DNA of 64,000 nt from JAAXPZ01 sp965215705 (GCA_965215705.1 CBDCEE010000014.1:32580-96579); one strand, 5' to 3'. Positions 34,105 to 44,560 are shown, counted from the stretch's first letter. The notes: a model not told the origin generated them from the sequence alone. A program made the numbers and translations.

Positions 34105-34664
34105 TACAGAGTGCCGTCATTTTTGCAGGAGGCAAAAGCAGTAGAATGGGAGAAGACAAAGCACTTCTTCCCCTAGGAGGCTATCCCAGTATGGCAGAGT
34201 TTCAATACAAGAAACTCCAACAGTATTTTGAAACCGTGTATCTCAGTAGCAAGACCGATAAATTTGATTTTGCTGCACCAATCCTCAAGGATCTCTATCC
34301 AGCTCACTCTCCCATGGTCGCATTGGCTTCTATTTTTGAGCAGCTGGGAGAGGAGGCACTGTTTATCCTCAGTGTTGACATGCCTATGGTCACAGAAGCA
34401 GAGATAGAGACCCTACGTAAACAATATCAATCCTCTCATCCAAAGCCGGATATCCTGATCGCACAGAGTCCAAGAGGCCTCGAACCACTCTGCGGTATCT
34501 ACCATAGAGATATCCTGCCTCAGGTCAAAAAGCTTCTATCGCAGGATCAGCATCGAATGCGTACTTTGATGGAGTCTGTTTCTACCCAGACTGTCCTTTT
34601 TCAAGACAGCCATAGCTTTGTCAATGTAAATACACCAGAAGAGTACCAGGCTATACGCCCTTAG
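34101..34664 (+). CDS. mobA: Molybdenum cofactor guanylyltransferase MobA
   Basis: 187 aa. Nucleotidyltransferase signature F-A-G-G-K-S-S-R-M-G-E-D-K-A-L-L near the N-terminus, then L-S-V-D-M-P-M-V with the metal-binding Asp (about residue 94), and C-terminal H-R-M-R-T-L-M-E...F-V-N-V-N-T-P-E-E-Y. MobA links GMP to Mo-molybdopterin to make the bis-MGD cofactor of enzymes such as nitrate reductase and formate dehydrogenase. Starts within the MFS stop (ATGA); the end overlaps the convergent EamA gene by 14 bp. Confidence 0.92.
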   Translation: MIQSAVIFAGGKSSRMGEDKALLPLGGYPSMAEFQYKKLQQYFETVYLSSKTDKFDFAAPILKDLYPAHSPMVALASIFEQLGEEALFILSVDMPMVTEAEIETLRKQYQSSHPKPDILIAQSPRGLEPLCGIYHRDILPQVKKLLSQDQHRMRTLMESVSTQTVLFQDSHSFVNVNTPEEYQAIRP

Positions 34665-35568
34665 GGGTTTCGGGATTTGCCACCGCAACAGCTGCTTTTG
34701 ACTGTGCGATCCATACCCCCAAGAGAATTACACCACCACCAAACACTTCATTCCAACCAAATTTCTCGTTGAGCAATAGATACGCAAGGATCACGGCAAA
34801 GACCGGGATCAGATTGATATAGAGTACTGCTTCTGACGCAGGGATACTACTGACACCATAATTGTACAGACCATAGGCACCAAAAGAGACAGCCACACCC
34901 AAATAGAGTACCGCCAGAGAAGGGAAAAGTGGGAAAACTGTAGGAAATGTCACGCTTTTAAAAAATAAAAATGGCAGAAAGAACAGTGACCCTATCAATG
35001 CCTGAAATGCAGTCAGAAAAAGTGGTTTGAATCGCCTACTAAGGTGCTTCAGTGTCAGGGTATACCCTACCGCCATCACCATTGCCAAGAATTCCATCAG
35101 GTTACCATAGAGTGGACGAGGGGCATAGCTACTGGCTTCACCGCCAAGACTCAACCATACGGCACCGACAAATGCCAACAGTCCACCAAGTACAATCCGC
35201 TTGCTGATCTGCTCCCCTATCCAGAGCCATGCACCCATAGCAACCATTACCGGAAGCAGTGCCGTGATCATCCCTGCCTGAGAAGCAGTGGTATTGAGCA
35301 AAGCTTCTGCTTCAAAGATAAAATAAAGGCAGGGTTCAAACAGTGCCATCACAGAGAGATATTTGAGATCACTCTTTGTGATCTCCAGTCCACGAAAAAC
35401 ATGACTGAAAAACAGAAGTACAAAAAGCAGTGCGATCGCCATCCTGGCAAAGATCACCAGCATCGGATCGTAGCTCATAAAAGCATATTTCAGGGCAATA
35501 AAAGAACTAGCCCATAAGACCATCGCCCCGACCAGGGCAATGACCGTGATAGGTCTACTGGCTGACAT
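34651..35568 (-). CDS. EamA/DMT-family exporter
   Basis: 305 aa with ten predicted membrane helices in two EamA repeats. The first begins A-L-V-G-A-M-V-L-W-A-S-S-F-I-A-L-K, and the repeat ends show P-V-M-V-A-M-G-A-W-L-W-I-G-E and I-N-L-I-P-V-F-A-V-I-L-A-Y-L-L-L-N-E. Drug/metabolite transporters of this type export amino acids or metabolites. Its start overlaps the end of the LysR gene by 14 bp, so the regulator probably controls or shares its transcript. Confidence 0.88.
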   Translation of the reverse strand: MSASRPITVIALVGAMVLWASSFIALKYAFMSYDPMLVIFARMAIALLFVLLFFSHVFRGLEITKSDLKYLSVMALFEPCLYFIFEAEALLNTTASQAGMITALLPVMVAMGAWLWIGEQISKRIVLGGLLAFVGAVWLSLGGEASSYAPRPLYGNLMEFLAMVMAVGYTLTLKHLSRRFKPLFLTAFQALIGSLFFLPFLFFKSVTFPTVFPLFPSLAVLYLGVAVSFGAYGLYNYGVSSIPASEAVLYINLIPVFAVILAYLLLNEKFGWNEVFGGGVILLGVWIAQSKAAVAVANPETPKGV

Positions 35569-36469
35569 TGCAGATATCGCAGGTCATCGCTTCCCCGATC
35601 ACATCCTTGGAGAATGTCAGGAATTTATCAAAAAGATCACTACGGTATTTATCTTTGTGATAGAGTGCATAAAAGCTTCTTGTACAGTTGAACTCTTTGA
35701 TATTGACTTTAAAGAGTTTGCCCTCTTCTATCTCTGTTTGTGCTGCCAAGGCAGAGAGACAGGTAAATGATTTACCACTCTGAAGTATGCTCTTGATGGA
35801 CTCGGTATGTCCAAGCTCCAGAAAGATATTCAAGCAGAATGCTTTCTCCTTGATATAGTCTAAAAATGTTTCTCTGGCACTGCTGCCCTCTTCACGAAGC
35901 ACCCAGCGTTCATTGGCGATATCTTCCAGATCAAACTGACCATTGGCATACTCTGGGTTGGCGGTGACTACGATAAGCTCATCAAAGCCTATACGCTCTG
36001 AGATGATATCACTGTCCTTCTCCAGTGCCTCTACAAATGCCATGTCTAGCTCTCCATCTTTCACCATGGAAGCGATCTTGCGGGTATTCCCCTCTTTAAG
36101 TTGTATCTTGACATCCGGATAATCACTCATATAACGACAGACGATCGGCGGCATCAGATAATCCACGATCGTGGTACTTGCTCCGATTCGGACGGTACCC
36201 TTGTCCTCCGTATTTTGAAACTCATATTCGATATCTTCCAGTCTTTTATAGATCGGCTCGACTGTATCGTGAAAATTCCTCCCTACTTCATTTAGGATCA
36301 ACTTTTTATTGATACGGTCAAACAAGGGTCTGCCTAGTATATTCTCTAGCTCTTTGATCGACATGGATACCGCTGATTGGCTCAATCCCATATTTTTGGC
36401 AACATGTGTAAGATGCCCCAGTCTAACTACGTTGAGAAAGATTTCCATTTGCCTTAGTGATAGTTTCAT
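35555..36469 (-). CDS. LysR-family transcriptional regulator
   Basis: 304 aa from ATG 36469, which follows GGAGTATTT; a longer frame from 36502 lacks a ribosome site. N-terminal winged HTH (L-R-Q-M-E-I-F-L-N-V-V...G-L-S-Q-S-A-V-S-M-S-I-K-E-L-E), then a periplasmic-binding-like effector domain. It resembles CysB/CbbR-like regulators, but the ligand is unknown. The C-terminus has C-D-I-C. An IS21-type element ends only 44 bp upstream of the ATG, so the native promoter and operator may have been displaced. Confidence 0.9.
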   Translation of the reverse strand: MKLSLRQMEIFLNVVRLGHLTHVAKNMGLSQSAVSMSIKELENILGRPLFDRINKKLILNEVGRNFHDTVEPIYKRLEDIEYEFQNTEDKGTVRIGASTTIVDYLMPPIVCRYMSDYPDVKIQLKEGNTRKIASMVKDGELDMAFVEALEKDSDIISERIGFDELIVVTANPEYANGQFDLEDIANERWVLREEGSSARETFLDYIKEKAFCLNIFLELGHTESIKSILQSGKSFTCLSALAAQTEIEEGKLFKVNIKEFNCTRSFYALYHKDKYRSDLFDKFLTFSKDVIGEAMTCDICNVSQ

Positions 36470-36596
36470 AAATACTCCAAAAAAATGATTGTATAGAATC
36501 ATATCAGAAAAATGTCAACCGCGGAGTTAAAATAGGCAGTTTTTCGTAAGTTTTTTTTAACGAAATGTAACCGTAAGCAACATCAATATTTTAGTC

Positions 36597-37394
36597 CTAC
36601 TTTTTACTCTTTTTTGGTTCAAATTCATAAAGATCTGATCCATTCATTTCTTCCTCCTTTTTCTCTTTTAATCTGTAAGAATCTCCAAGTATATTTATCA
36701 CATGAGAATGGTGCAATAATCTATCTAAAATAGCTGTAGTAACTACCTTGTCATTTGCAAAGATACTACTCCATTGTGAGAAGACTAAATTAGAGGTAAC
36801 AATGGTTGAGCCACGTTCATATCTGCGAGAGATAACTTGAAAGAAATGATGTGCGTCTTCTTTGCTCATAGGAAAGTAACCTATCTCATCAATGACAAGT
36901 AATGCAGGAGACATCACAGCCTGTCGTAAAAAAGCATCATAACGCTTCTCTTTCTTTGCTTGACTCATTTGAAGTATGAGATCAGAAGCTGTAATAAAGC
37001 GTGCTTTGACACGTTTCTGTACAGCTTGATATGCTAGTGCAATAGCAAGATGCGTTTTACCCACACCAGACTGACCCAGTAGAATGATGTTCTCTTTTCT
37101 TCTGACAAACTCCATAGTCGATAATTCTTCTATCTGTCTTCTGTTTACGCCTACTGTAAAATCAAAGTCAAATTGTTCTAATGTTTTAATTGTGGGAAAC
37201 CCAGCCATCTTGGTAAGTGTTGCTCTAGAGCGTTCGGCTTTAGAGTCAGATTCACTTTTAAGTACCTCATACAGATATTCACTATATTTCCAGCTCTCTT
37301 TGGCTGCACGGTTACTCAGCTCATGATGTGTTTTACAAAGAGAATTAAGTTTAAGTTCTTTACACAAAGCTTCTATCTGCTCATTTATTGCCAT
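36597..37394 (-). CDS. istB: IS21 helper ATPase IstB (copy 1)
   Basis: 265 aa AAA+ ATPase of the DnaC/IstB family: Walker A G-Q-S-G-V-G-K-T-H-L-A (about residue 108), Walker B L-L-V-I-D-E-I-G-Y-F (about 168), and S-R-R-Y-E-R-G-S-T-I-V-T-S-N near the sensor region. IstB assembles on target DNA and activates the IstA transposase. It starts inside the end of istA (10-bp overlap), the usual IS21 arrangement. Same protein as copy 2. Confidence 0.95.
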   Translation of the reverse strand: MAINEQIEALCKELKLNSLCKTHHELSNRAAKESWKYSEYLYEVLKSESDSKAERSRATLTKMAGFPTIKTLEQFDFDFTVGVNRRQIEELSTMEFVRRKENIILLGQSGVGKTHLAIALAYQAVQKRVKARFITASDLILQMSQAKKEKRYDAFLRQAVMSPALLVIDEIGYFPMSKEDAHHFFQVISRRYERGSTIVTSNLVFSQWSSIFANDKVVTTAILDRLLHHSHVINILGDSYRLKEKKEEEMNGSDLYEFEPKKSKK

Positions 37395-38491
37395 GATGCC
37401 CCTCCTGTAATAAGACTATACGTTAGTAAATATGCGATGGCAGCAGGAATGAACTCGTCATAACTTTGTAAATCACGTTGAGGGATATGTATACGGGGTT
37501 TAGGTTTGACTATAGGCTCTTGTGTTATACTTTTAGACGTTGCTTTTAATGGGTGGATACCGTTATATGGCTTCGGCACAGGCAGCAGCTGTAACTGCTC
37601 CTGTGCAAGTAAATCAAATGGTTTTTGTAGTAAAGTCTGATGTATTCTCGCATTGGCAGTATAGTCTAACCAATCCATCACTTCAGCGTTTGCGTTCTCT
37701 TTATTCATCGTGTATCCCATCATGGACAATCGTACTTTAAAAGTGTTATGAAAGCTGTATCTCAGATAATGGTTAAATCGTTCTACTTTACCTTTGGTTT
37801 GTGGTCTGTAGGGTTTACACACTTTAAGTTCCATACCGCAGTGTTTGGCAAAGTCACGGAATTGTTCATTGAATTTGTGTTTGCCTCTGCCATAGACATT
37901 ACGTTTGAGAATAACAGTCTTCATATTGTCATAGAGACCTTCTTGTGGAACACCACCAAAGTAGGAGAAGGCATTCATATGACAATTGATGAGCGTATCT
38001 ACTTTCTCATCTGTAACATACTCCACATACGATGCTCTTGAGTATCCCATCGTAGCCACAAAGGCAGATAGCCCATCTTTAGGAAACTCTATCCAATCGA
38101 CTTGCATCTGCTTACCTTTGGCTGTTTCAAAGTTTACTAAAGGCTCTTCATCTTCAACTTTACGTCTAAGTTCATGCCTTTGCATATTCTCTTGCATCCA
38201 ACGAAGGGAACCACTATACCCCATCTTTTGGATTTCTTTATAGATAGAGCTTGAGGGAATATGTACATCTAACTTATGTGCCTCCTCTAGCATTCTTGCA
38301 ATATGAGGAAGATACGCATCTACTGTGGTACTGGTAGCTTCTCTTTTTATGGCAGGAATGTGACCTTCTGGTAATTTGGCGTACTTTGAAACAGTATCTC
38401 GACTCAGCCCAAGTTTACGTGCAATAGCACTCTTACTTAAGCCCTCTTTTATCATCTTGTGGATCATTTTTACTTCACCTTTTTTAAGCAT
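37385..38491 (-). CDS. istA: IS21 transposase IstA (copy 1)
   Basis: 368 aa from ATG 38491, preceded by GAAGGAGATTT; a 7-residue longer frame lacks a ribosome site. An N-terminal HTH (K-S-A-I-A-R-K-L-G-L-S-R-D-T-V-S-K-Y-A) precedes a DDE integrase core with D in M-Q-V-D-W-I-E-F, D in G-L-Y-D-N-M-K-T-V, and E in G-K-V-E-R-F-N-H-Y. It cuts and joins the element ends. Intact. Confidence 0.95.
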   Translation of the reverse strand: MLKKGEVKMIHKMIKEGLSKSAIARKLGLSRDTVSKYAKLPEGHIPAIKREATSTTVDAYLPHIARMLEEAHKLDVHIPSSSIYKEIQKMGYSGSLRWMQENMQRHELRRKVEDEEPLVNFETAKGKQMQVDWIEFPKDGLSAFVATMGYSRASYVEYVTDEKVDTLINCHMNAFSYFGGVPQEGLYDNMKTVILKRNVYGRGKHKFNEQFRDFAKHCGMELKVCKPYRPQTKGKVERFNHYLRYSFHNTFKVRLSMMGYTMNKENANAEVMDWLDYTANARIHQTLLQKPFDLLAQEQLQLLPVPKPYNGIHPLKATSKSITQEPIVKPKPRIHIPQRDLQSYDEFIPAAIAYLLTYSLITGGASWQ

Positions 38492-38612
38492 AAATCTCCT
38501 TCTAAAATACATTAGAAAAAGACTCTAACAGATTTACTCTGCTCCTTTGGCTTTTTGGTTGTAAAAACTACTCTTTTAGCAGTCTTTTATACTGCCTATT
38601 TTAGCACCGCGG

Positions 38613-40319
38613 GTGACACCTTTTCTACTTTATGCGGAAGAAGATACTTTCGATATTGGAAGAATACACATTATAAGACTTCTAATCCATGATATAATTG
38701 AACGAAAAACAAAGGGGCTTCGAACTACAACTGTACGTGAACAAGTTCAATTTTATATACGGTTTATTGATTGGGTTGATAAAAATAATTATTCAATAAC
38801 TACTATTGATAATGCTCATACTGCCTATTTTCAGTATAGTAATTATTTACAAAAGCGTATATCCCTATATAAAAATATTACTTCAACTTCAGCAGAGCGA
38901 CTTCAATCAGCTAGCCTAAAGATATTGAAAATGATTTTTAATGATCGTATCGGAGTAATTGATTTAGGTGTTAATCCCATTACCAAAGAATTTAGACGCT
39001 CTGCTGGACCTTTGGATATAAACAAATTATCTTATGCAATAAAATTTTACTATAATCTTTTTCATCAAATCTCAGACTTTTTATTACAACATAAACCCTA
39101 TCCATTTCAGCTTGACTTACCAAACGAAAAATTATGGGTATGGTGTGGTAGTCCATGGATACTCCCTAAGCACAAAAAGAAGACAGTTTCACGTATATTC
39201 TTCAACTATGATCTAGGACAAATTAGGCAAGAAAGCGAGGTTGCACAGCTATCTAACTCTACAAAGGTAAAAATGAGATCTAATCTTAACAATGTAAAAA
39301 AAATGCTAGTAGACAATAATAATGATAAGCTACTAGCACGATATGATCTTGGCACAATTGCAGCAAAGGCTTTTTATATGCTTTTTTTATTCATTGTAGG
39401 TGCAAATGATTCTGTTGCATCAACCTTACTTTGGCATAAAGACTTTAAAAAAGAAAGTGGAAGGAAAGGATTTAAAAATATAAAATATAGAGCTAAAGGA
39501 AAAGTTGTTGAATTTGAGATCCAACGAGAATTTATAGAGGATTTTCATAAATATCTTAATCTCAGAAGTTATATACTAAATGGCCATAAATGTGACTATT
39601 TATTTTTTACTGGGCATACCGACCATGCCCATTTATCAAGAAGGCAATCTTCTGGATCATATAGCTCTATCATTAATCACTATTTCCAAGAAAGACTAGA
39701 CCCAAATCTTCCAATAATAAATTCTAGACAAATCAGAACAAATAAAATACAATTCATATATAAGAACTTTGGGCTTACGGTTGCAGCAAAAGCAGCTCAA
39801 TCATTAAAAAGTACAGTTGATAAGTATTATACCCATGAGTCAGAGACAACCTCAAAAAAGCAACTATCCAACTTTTTTAAGAAATTTAATTCTAAAATTT
39901 TTGATAATAAAGAGAAAGACAAAACAATCGCTGCAGGGCAATGTGTTCATCCTAATTCCCCTTCTTCTGCCTATCCTATAAAATTAGAAATAGAACCAGA
40001 TTGCAAACATGCAGAGGGATGTCTTTTTTGCAAAAATTATCGCATCCACCCTGACGAAGAAGATATAAGGAAACTCATATCATTTAAATATGTAATTATG
40101 CAGTCAAAATATATTTCAGACGATAAGAAACATTTTTATAGTATTTTTGGAACTTACTTGGATCAAATTGACAATATATTAAATATGGTAATACAAAAAT
40201 ACCCATCACTAAAAACAACCATTAACGATATCCGTATTGATGTATTTGAAAAAGAGAATTTAGACTTATATTGGCAATATAAATATGAAAGCCTTGTTCA
40301 CCTAGGAGTTCTCAGATGA
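38613..40319 (+). pseudogene. Tyrosine-recombinase-like protein, N-terminus removed by IS21 copy 1
   Basis: The frame (about 568 codons) opens with a GTG lying inside the IS end, so the true N-terminus is gone. A recombinase-like C-terminal catalytic region is seen: R-Q-I-R-T-N-K (H/RxxR box) and T-V-D-K-Y-Y-T-H with a candidate nucleophilic Tyr near residue 415. After it comes a possible zinc site, C-K-H-A-E-G-C-L-F-C (about 470), and a helical tail. The gene overlaps the next recombinase by 4 bp (ATGA). Pairs or trios of tyrosine recombinases mark certain genomic islands (for example GMT or RIT-type systems); this pair resembles such a set, but I cannot place it firmly. AT-rich, unlike the core genes. 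Confidence 0.6.
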
Positions 40320-41927
40320 ATCTAGCAGCAATTTTTTTTCAAGAACACCGCAATGGAATTATCAGGAACTCTTTAATTAAAGATGTTTCCCCCAAAAAAA
40401 ACTATACTATAAGTACAGACATGCAAGGGAATATTCTTTCTAAATATGGGGATGATATCTGGAATCTTCAGTATCTAAAAACAATGCTAGCTACAAAACC
40501 AACTTTAGATTTCAATAGATTTACAACAACTCTTGGATATCGTGAAGAAATAAAGTGGATTATATTTTTAGTGCTCGCATTTGGTAAGGGAAGAAAAAAT
40601 AAACAATACAATTTATATACGATACAACAATTCTTTAGTGCACTTTCTTTTTTTTATGTATATGCCAATAAAAAGAAAATCAGTATCTCTACTCTCCTCT
40701 CTACAGATCAATATTTGAATATTTTTATACGAAATTATTCTCGAAGCAGAAGTCCAGTCAAATCTTACTTGGCTCTCTTTAAATTACTCAGAAGAATTGA
40801 CAATAATCTATCAAAAATTAATTTTAAATATAATGAAAAACTAGTTATATTTCTAAATTCTCGATTAAGAGAAATAACAAAAAATGATAAACAGACAGAG
40901 ATTATCCCAACCGATATATTATATGAGGCCACAAAACAACGATGGAGACATATAGAACAAGCGAAAGAATATCTCCCAGAAATACTCTCTCTCATAAACT
41001 ACTTTATTAAAAATCGTGAATCTTACTCTCTTTTAACTGGGCAGCAGAGAATACTTTTTACAAAAAAAGTTTTTGCTAGAAAGTTAGCCTTTAAAAAACT
41101 TGGGATCTCTTCAAGAAAAGCTTTTACAACCTATATTGGACAATTACAGTCAACCTGTATCCACCTAATATTGACATACTCTGGAATGAGACTTTCTGAG
41201 GCACTTTCTTTAAAAATTGGGGCTCTTAAAAAAGATAATGATTCCTGGCTTATTACTGGTTCTGCAGCAAAAAAAAGAATCAGCAAAAAAGAAATATCTA
41301 AATGGGTAACCTCGAAAGAAGTACAAAAGATATTTACAGTTTTAGAAGCAATTGCGCAGGCATTAAAAGAAAATGATCATTTTGAAGATTACTTATTTAT
41401 TAGAGCAAAGCTTATTGAACAAAAAAGTAATGTACTTTATGATATACGATCTTCCTTTACAGGAAGACATGAGCTTCCCCTTGATGAAACAAAGCTTATT
41501 ATTTCAGATGAAGATATAAAGCAGCTAGAATTAGTAGAATACGATAGGGATTGGCAAGGAGAACCCCTCTTTTCGGCTTGGGAAAATATGGGATTTTTTA
41601 CCTCACCAATATAGAAGATCTTTATCTGTCTACTCACTAAATAGCGGGTTAGTTTCTATGGGGTCCCTACAGATACAGCTTAATCATCTTTTTAAAGAAA
41701 TGTCTTTGTATTATGGAAAATCTTCTGAATCATTCAATATCTTTCAAAATAATCCTTCACATATCGCACGAGAGCGCTCAAGAACTTCTCATGAAATATT
41801 TGCATTGGCATATTTTAATGAAGTTATGATCGGGAATGATCAAAACTATGGATCATTCGGGTTGCATGTTGATAAATTCAAATCAAAACTAAATACTCCT
41901 TCAAGAATTCATAGAAGAATGAGCTAA
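40316..41927 (+). pseudogene. Tyrosine recombinase with a frameshift before the catalytic end
   Basis: The first frame (40316-41614, 432 aa) carries the catalytic Arg region L-T-Y-S-G-M-R-L-S-E-A-L-S-L-K and a Lys hairpin, but ends in F-F-T-S-P-I-stop. In the adjacent frame the missing part follows at once: L-P-H-Q-Y-R-R-S-L-S-V-Y (HxxR box), then L-F-K-E-M-S-L-Y-Y-G-K-S with the catalytic Tyr, and a tail to 41927. The switch lies at a T6 run near 41592-41597; one T fewer restores a continuous protein of about 537 residues. So this is a recent frameshift or a sequencing error. It starts inside the stop of the upstream recombinase. Confidence 0.75.
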
Positions 41928-42161
41928 GACAAGTAATAAGGTTTCAATATTGAGAGATTGCATGGCAAACTACCCCGGTTGGAGGTTGTGCAGCAAATTG
42001 GCTCCTGTAACCATTGAATCGCTAGATCCCTTGTTGTCACCCGCGGTGCTAAAATAGGCAGTATAAAAGACTGCTAAAAGAGTAGTTTTTACAACCAAAA
42101 AGCCAAAGGAACAGAGTAAATCTGTTAGAGTCTTTTTCTAATGTATTTTAGAAGGAGATTT

Positions 42162-43268
42162 ATGCTTAAAAAAGGTGAAGTAAAAATGATCCACAAGATG
42201 ATAAAAGAGGGCTTAAGTAAGAGTGCTATTGCACGTAAACTTGGGCTGAGTCGAGATACTGTTTCAAAGTACGCCAAATTACCAGAAGGTCACATTCCTG
42301 CCATAAAAAGAGAAGCTACCAGTACCACAGTAGATGCGTATCTTCCTCATATTGCAAGAATGCTAGAGGAGGCACATAAGTTAGATGTACATATTCCCTC
42401 AAGCTCTATCTATAAAGAAATCCAAAAGATGGGGTATAGTGGTTCCCTTCGTTGGATGCAAGAGAATATGCAAAGGCATGAACTTAGACGTAAAGTTGAA
42501 GATGAAGAGCCTTTAGTAAACTTTGAAACAGCCAAAGGTAAGCAGATGCAAGTCGATTGGATAGAGTTTCCTAAAGATGGGCTATCTGCCTTTGTGGCTA
42601 CGATGGGATACTCAAGAGCATCGTATGTGGAGTATGTTACAGATGAGAAAGTAGATACGCTCATCAATTGTCATATGAATGCCTTCTCCTACTTTGGTGG
42701 TGTTCCACAAGAAGGTCTCTATGACAATATGAAGACTGTTATTCTCAAACGTAATGTCTATGGCAGAGGCAAACACAAATTCAATGAACAATTCCGTGAC
42801 TTTGCCAAACACTGCGGTATGGAACTTAAAGTGTGTAAACCCTACAGACCACAAACCAAAGGTAAAGTAGAACGATTTAACCATTATCTGAGATACAGCT
42901 TTCATAACACTTTTAAAGTACGATTGTCCATGATGGGATACACGATGAATAAAGAGAACGCAAACGCTGAAGTGATGGATTGGTTAGACTATACTGCCAA
43001 TGCGAGAATACATCAGACTTTACTACAAAAACCATTTGATTTACTTGCACAGGAGCAGTTACAGCTGCTGCCTGTGCCGAAGCCATATAACGGTATCCAC
43101 CCATTAAAAGCAACGTCTAAAAGTATAACACAAGAGCCTATAGTCAAACCTAAACCCCGTATACATATCCCTCAACGTGATTTACAAAGTTATGACGAGT
43201 TCATTCCTGCTGCCATCGCATATTTACTAACGTATAGTCTTATTACAGGAGGGGCATCATGGCAATAA
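42162..43268 (+). CDS. istA: IS21 transposase IstA (copy 2)
   Basis: Same 368-aa protein as copy 1, from ATG 42162 after GAAGGAGATTT. HTH and D-D-E core motifs as in copy 1 are intact. The last codons overlap the istB start in ATGGCAATAA, giving coupled translation. Confidence 0.95.
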   Translation: MLKKGEVKMIHKMIKEGLSKSAIARKLGLSRDTVSKYAKLPEGHIPAIKREATSTTVDAYLPHIARMLEEAHKLDVHIPSSSIYKEIQKMGYSGSLRWMQENMQRHELRRKVEDEEPLVNFETAKGKQMQVDWIEFPKDGLSAFVATMGYSRASYVEYVTDEKVDTLINCHMNAFSYFGGVPQEGLYDNMKTVILKRNVYGRGKHKFNEQFRDFAKHCGMELKVCKPYRPQTKGKVERFNHYLRYSFHNTFKVRLSMMGYTMNKENANAEVMDWLDYTANARIHQTLLQKPFDLLAQEQLQLLPVPKPYNGIHPLKATSKSITQEPIVKPKPRIHIPQRDLQSYDEFIPAAIAYLLTYSLITGGASWQ

Positions 43269-44056
43269 ATGAGCAGATAGAAGCTTTGTGTAAAGAACTT
43301 AAACTTAATTCTCTTTGTAAAACACATCATGAGCTGAGTAACCGTGCAGCCAAAGAGAGCTGGAAATATAGTGAATATCTGTATGAGGTACTTAAAAGTG
43401 AATCTGACTCTAAAGCCGAACGCTCTAGAGCAACACTTACCAAGATGGCTGGGTTTCCCACAATTAAAACATTAGAACAATTTGACTTTGATTTTACAGT
43501 AGGCGTAAACAGAAGACAGATAGAAGAATTATCGACTATGGAGTTTGTCAGAAGAAAAGAGAACATCATTCTACTGGGTCAGTCTGGTGTGGGTAAAACG
43601 CATCTTGCTATTGCACTAGCATATCAAGCTGTACAGAAACGTGTCAAAGCACGCTTTATTACAGCTTCTGATCTCATACTTCAAATGAGTCAAGCAAAGA
43701 AAGAGAAGCGTTATGATGCTTTTTTACGACAGGCTGTGATGTCTCCTGCATTACTTGTCATTGATGAGATAGGTTACTTTCCTATGAGCAAAGAAGACGC
43801 ACATCATTTCTTTCAAGTTATCTCTCGCAGATATGAACGTGGCTCAACCATTGTTACCTCTAATTTAGTCTTCTCACAATGGAGTAGTATCTTTGCAAAT
43901 GACAAGGTAGTTACTACAGCTATTTTAGATAGATTATTGCACCATTCTCATGTGATAAATATACTTGGAGATTCTTACAGATTAAAAGAGAAAAAGGAGG
44001 AAGAAATGAATGGATCAGATCTTTATGAATTTGAACCAAAAAAGAGTAAAAAGTAG
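43259..44056 (+). CDS. istB: IS21 helper ATPase IstB (copy 2)
   Basis: 265-aa AAA+ ATPase identical in translation to copy 1, with Walker A G-Q-S-G-V-G-K-T and Walker B V-I-D-E-I. An 84-bp tail separates its stop from the element end. Confidence 0.95.
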   Translation: MAINEQIEALCKELKLNSLCKTHHELSNRAAKESWKYSEYLYEVLKSESDSKAERSRATLTKMAGFPTIKTLEQFDFDFTVGVNRRQIEELSTMEFVRRKENIILLGQSGVGKTHLAIALAYQAVQKRVKARFITASDLILQMSQAKKEKRYDAFLRQAVMSPALLVIDEIGYFPMSKEDAHHFFQVISRRYERGSTIVTSNLVFSQWSSIFANDKVVTTAILDRLLHHSHVINILGDSYRLKEKKEEEMNGSDLYEFEPKKSKK

Positions 44057-44140
44057 GACTAAAATATTGATGTTGCTTACGGTTACATTTCGTTAAAAAA
44101 AACTTACGAAAAACTGCCTATTTTAACTCCGCGGTTGACA

Positions 44141-44511
44141 ATCTTAAACCCAATTTATCAGAAAAAGATATGGCAACAATGCGACCTGTTACTTTTACTA
44201 GTAGAGACGGGGTATTAATTCATGCGTACATTACTCTTCCAAATCATGTACATAAAGGGCAAAAAGTTCCATTGATAGTAAATCCACATGGAGGGCCACA
44301 AGGAATAAGAGATACATGGGGGTTCAATTCTGAGGCTCAACTATTTGCCAGTAGAGGCTACGCAACACTCCATGTAAATTTTAGAATTTCAGGGGGATAT
44401 GGAAAAAAATTCTATAAATTAGGGTTCAAGCAAATTGGTGCAAAAGTTATGGAAGATATAGAAGATGGGGTTCAATATGTACTTCAGAATGAACCAATCG
44501 ATAAAAACAAG
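44141..44511 (+). pseudogene. S9 (prolyl oligopeptidase-like) peptidase, middle fragment
   Basis: The frame runs straight out of the IS21 end, so the N-terminal beta-propeller is missing. It carries the start of the hydrolase domain: V-T-F-T-S-R-D-G-V-L-I-H-A-Y, then V-N-P-H-G-G-P-Q-G and V-N-F-R-I-S-G-G-Y-G-K-K-F, characteristic of S9C acylaminoacyl/dipeptidyl peptidases. It ends at the IS1595 insertion after AAAACAAG. Removing that element and one duplication joins it in frame to 46415. Confidence 0.85.
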
Positions 44512-44560
44512 GGGTCTAGTAAACTTTAGAGGTTATTTGTTCGAAGATTCTTTAATAGTA

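Larger units (their letters stand above)
36513..38618 (-). mobile_element. IS21-type element, copy 1
   Basis: 2106 bp. The outer ends read TGTCAACCGCGG (36513) and, inverted, TGTCACCCGCGG (38618). Both continue into TAAAATAGGCAGT, giving imperfect terminal inverted repeats of about 28 bp. 5'-TG...CA-3' ends and an overlapping istA-istB pair define IS21. It is the mirror image of copy 2 at 42035-44140, with identical length and apparently identical protein products. No matching target duplication flanks it (AAAAA against CCTTT). Confidence 0.92.
42035..44140 (+). mobile_element. IS21-type element, copy 2
   Basis: 2106 bp, the inverted twin of 36513-38618: left end TGTCACCCGCGG, right end CCGCGGTTGACA. 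Apparently identical istA/istB products point to a recent duplication. Flanks TTGT and ATCTT show no target duplication. The right end cuts into an S9 peptidase gene that continues at 44141. Confidence 0.92.

Noticed and set aside
36513..44140. Target-site duplication for the IS21 copies
   Set aside because: Flanks of each copy and of the pair were compared directly and after simulated inversion; none match over 4-8 bp.
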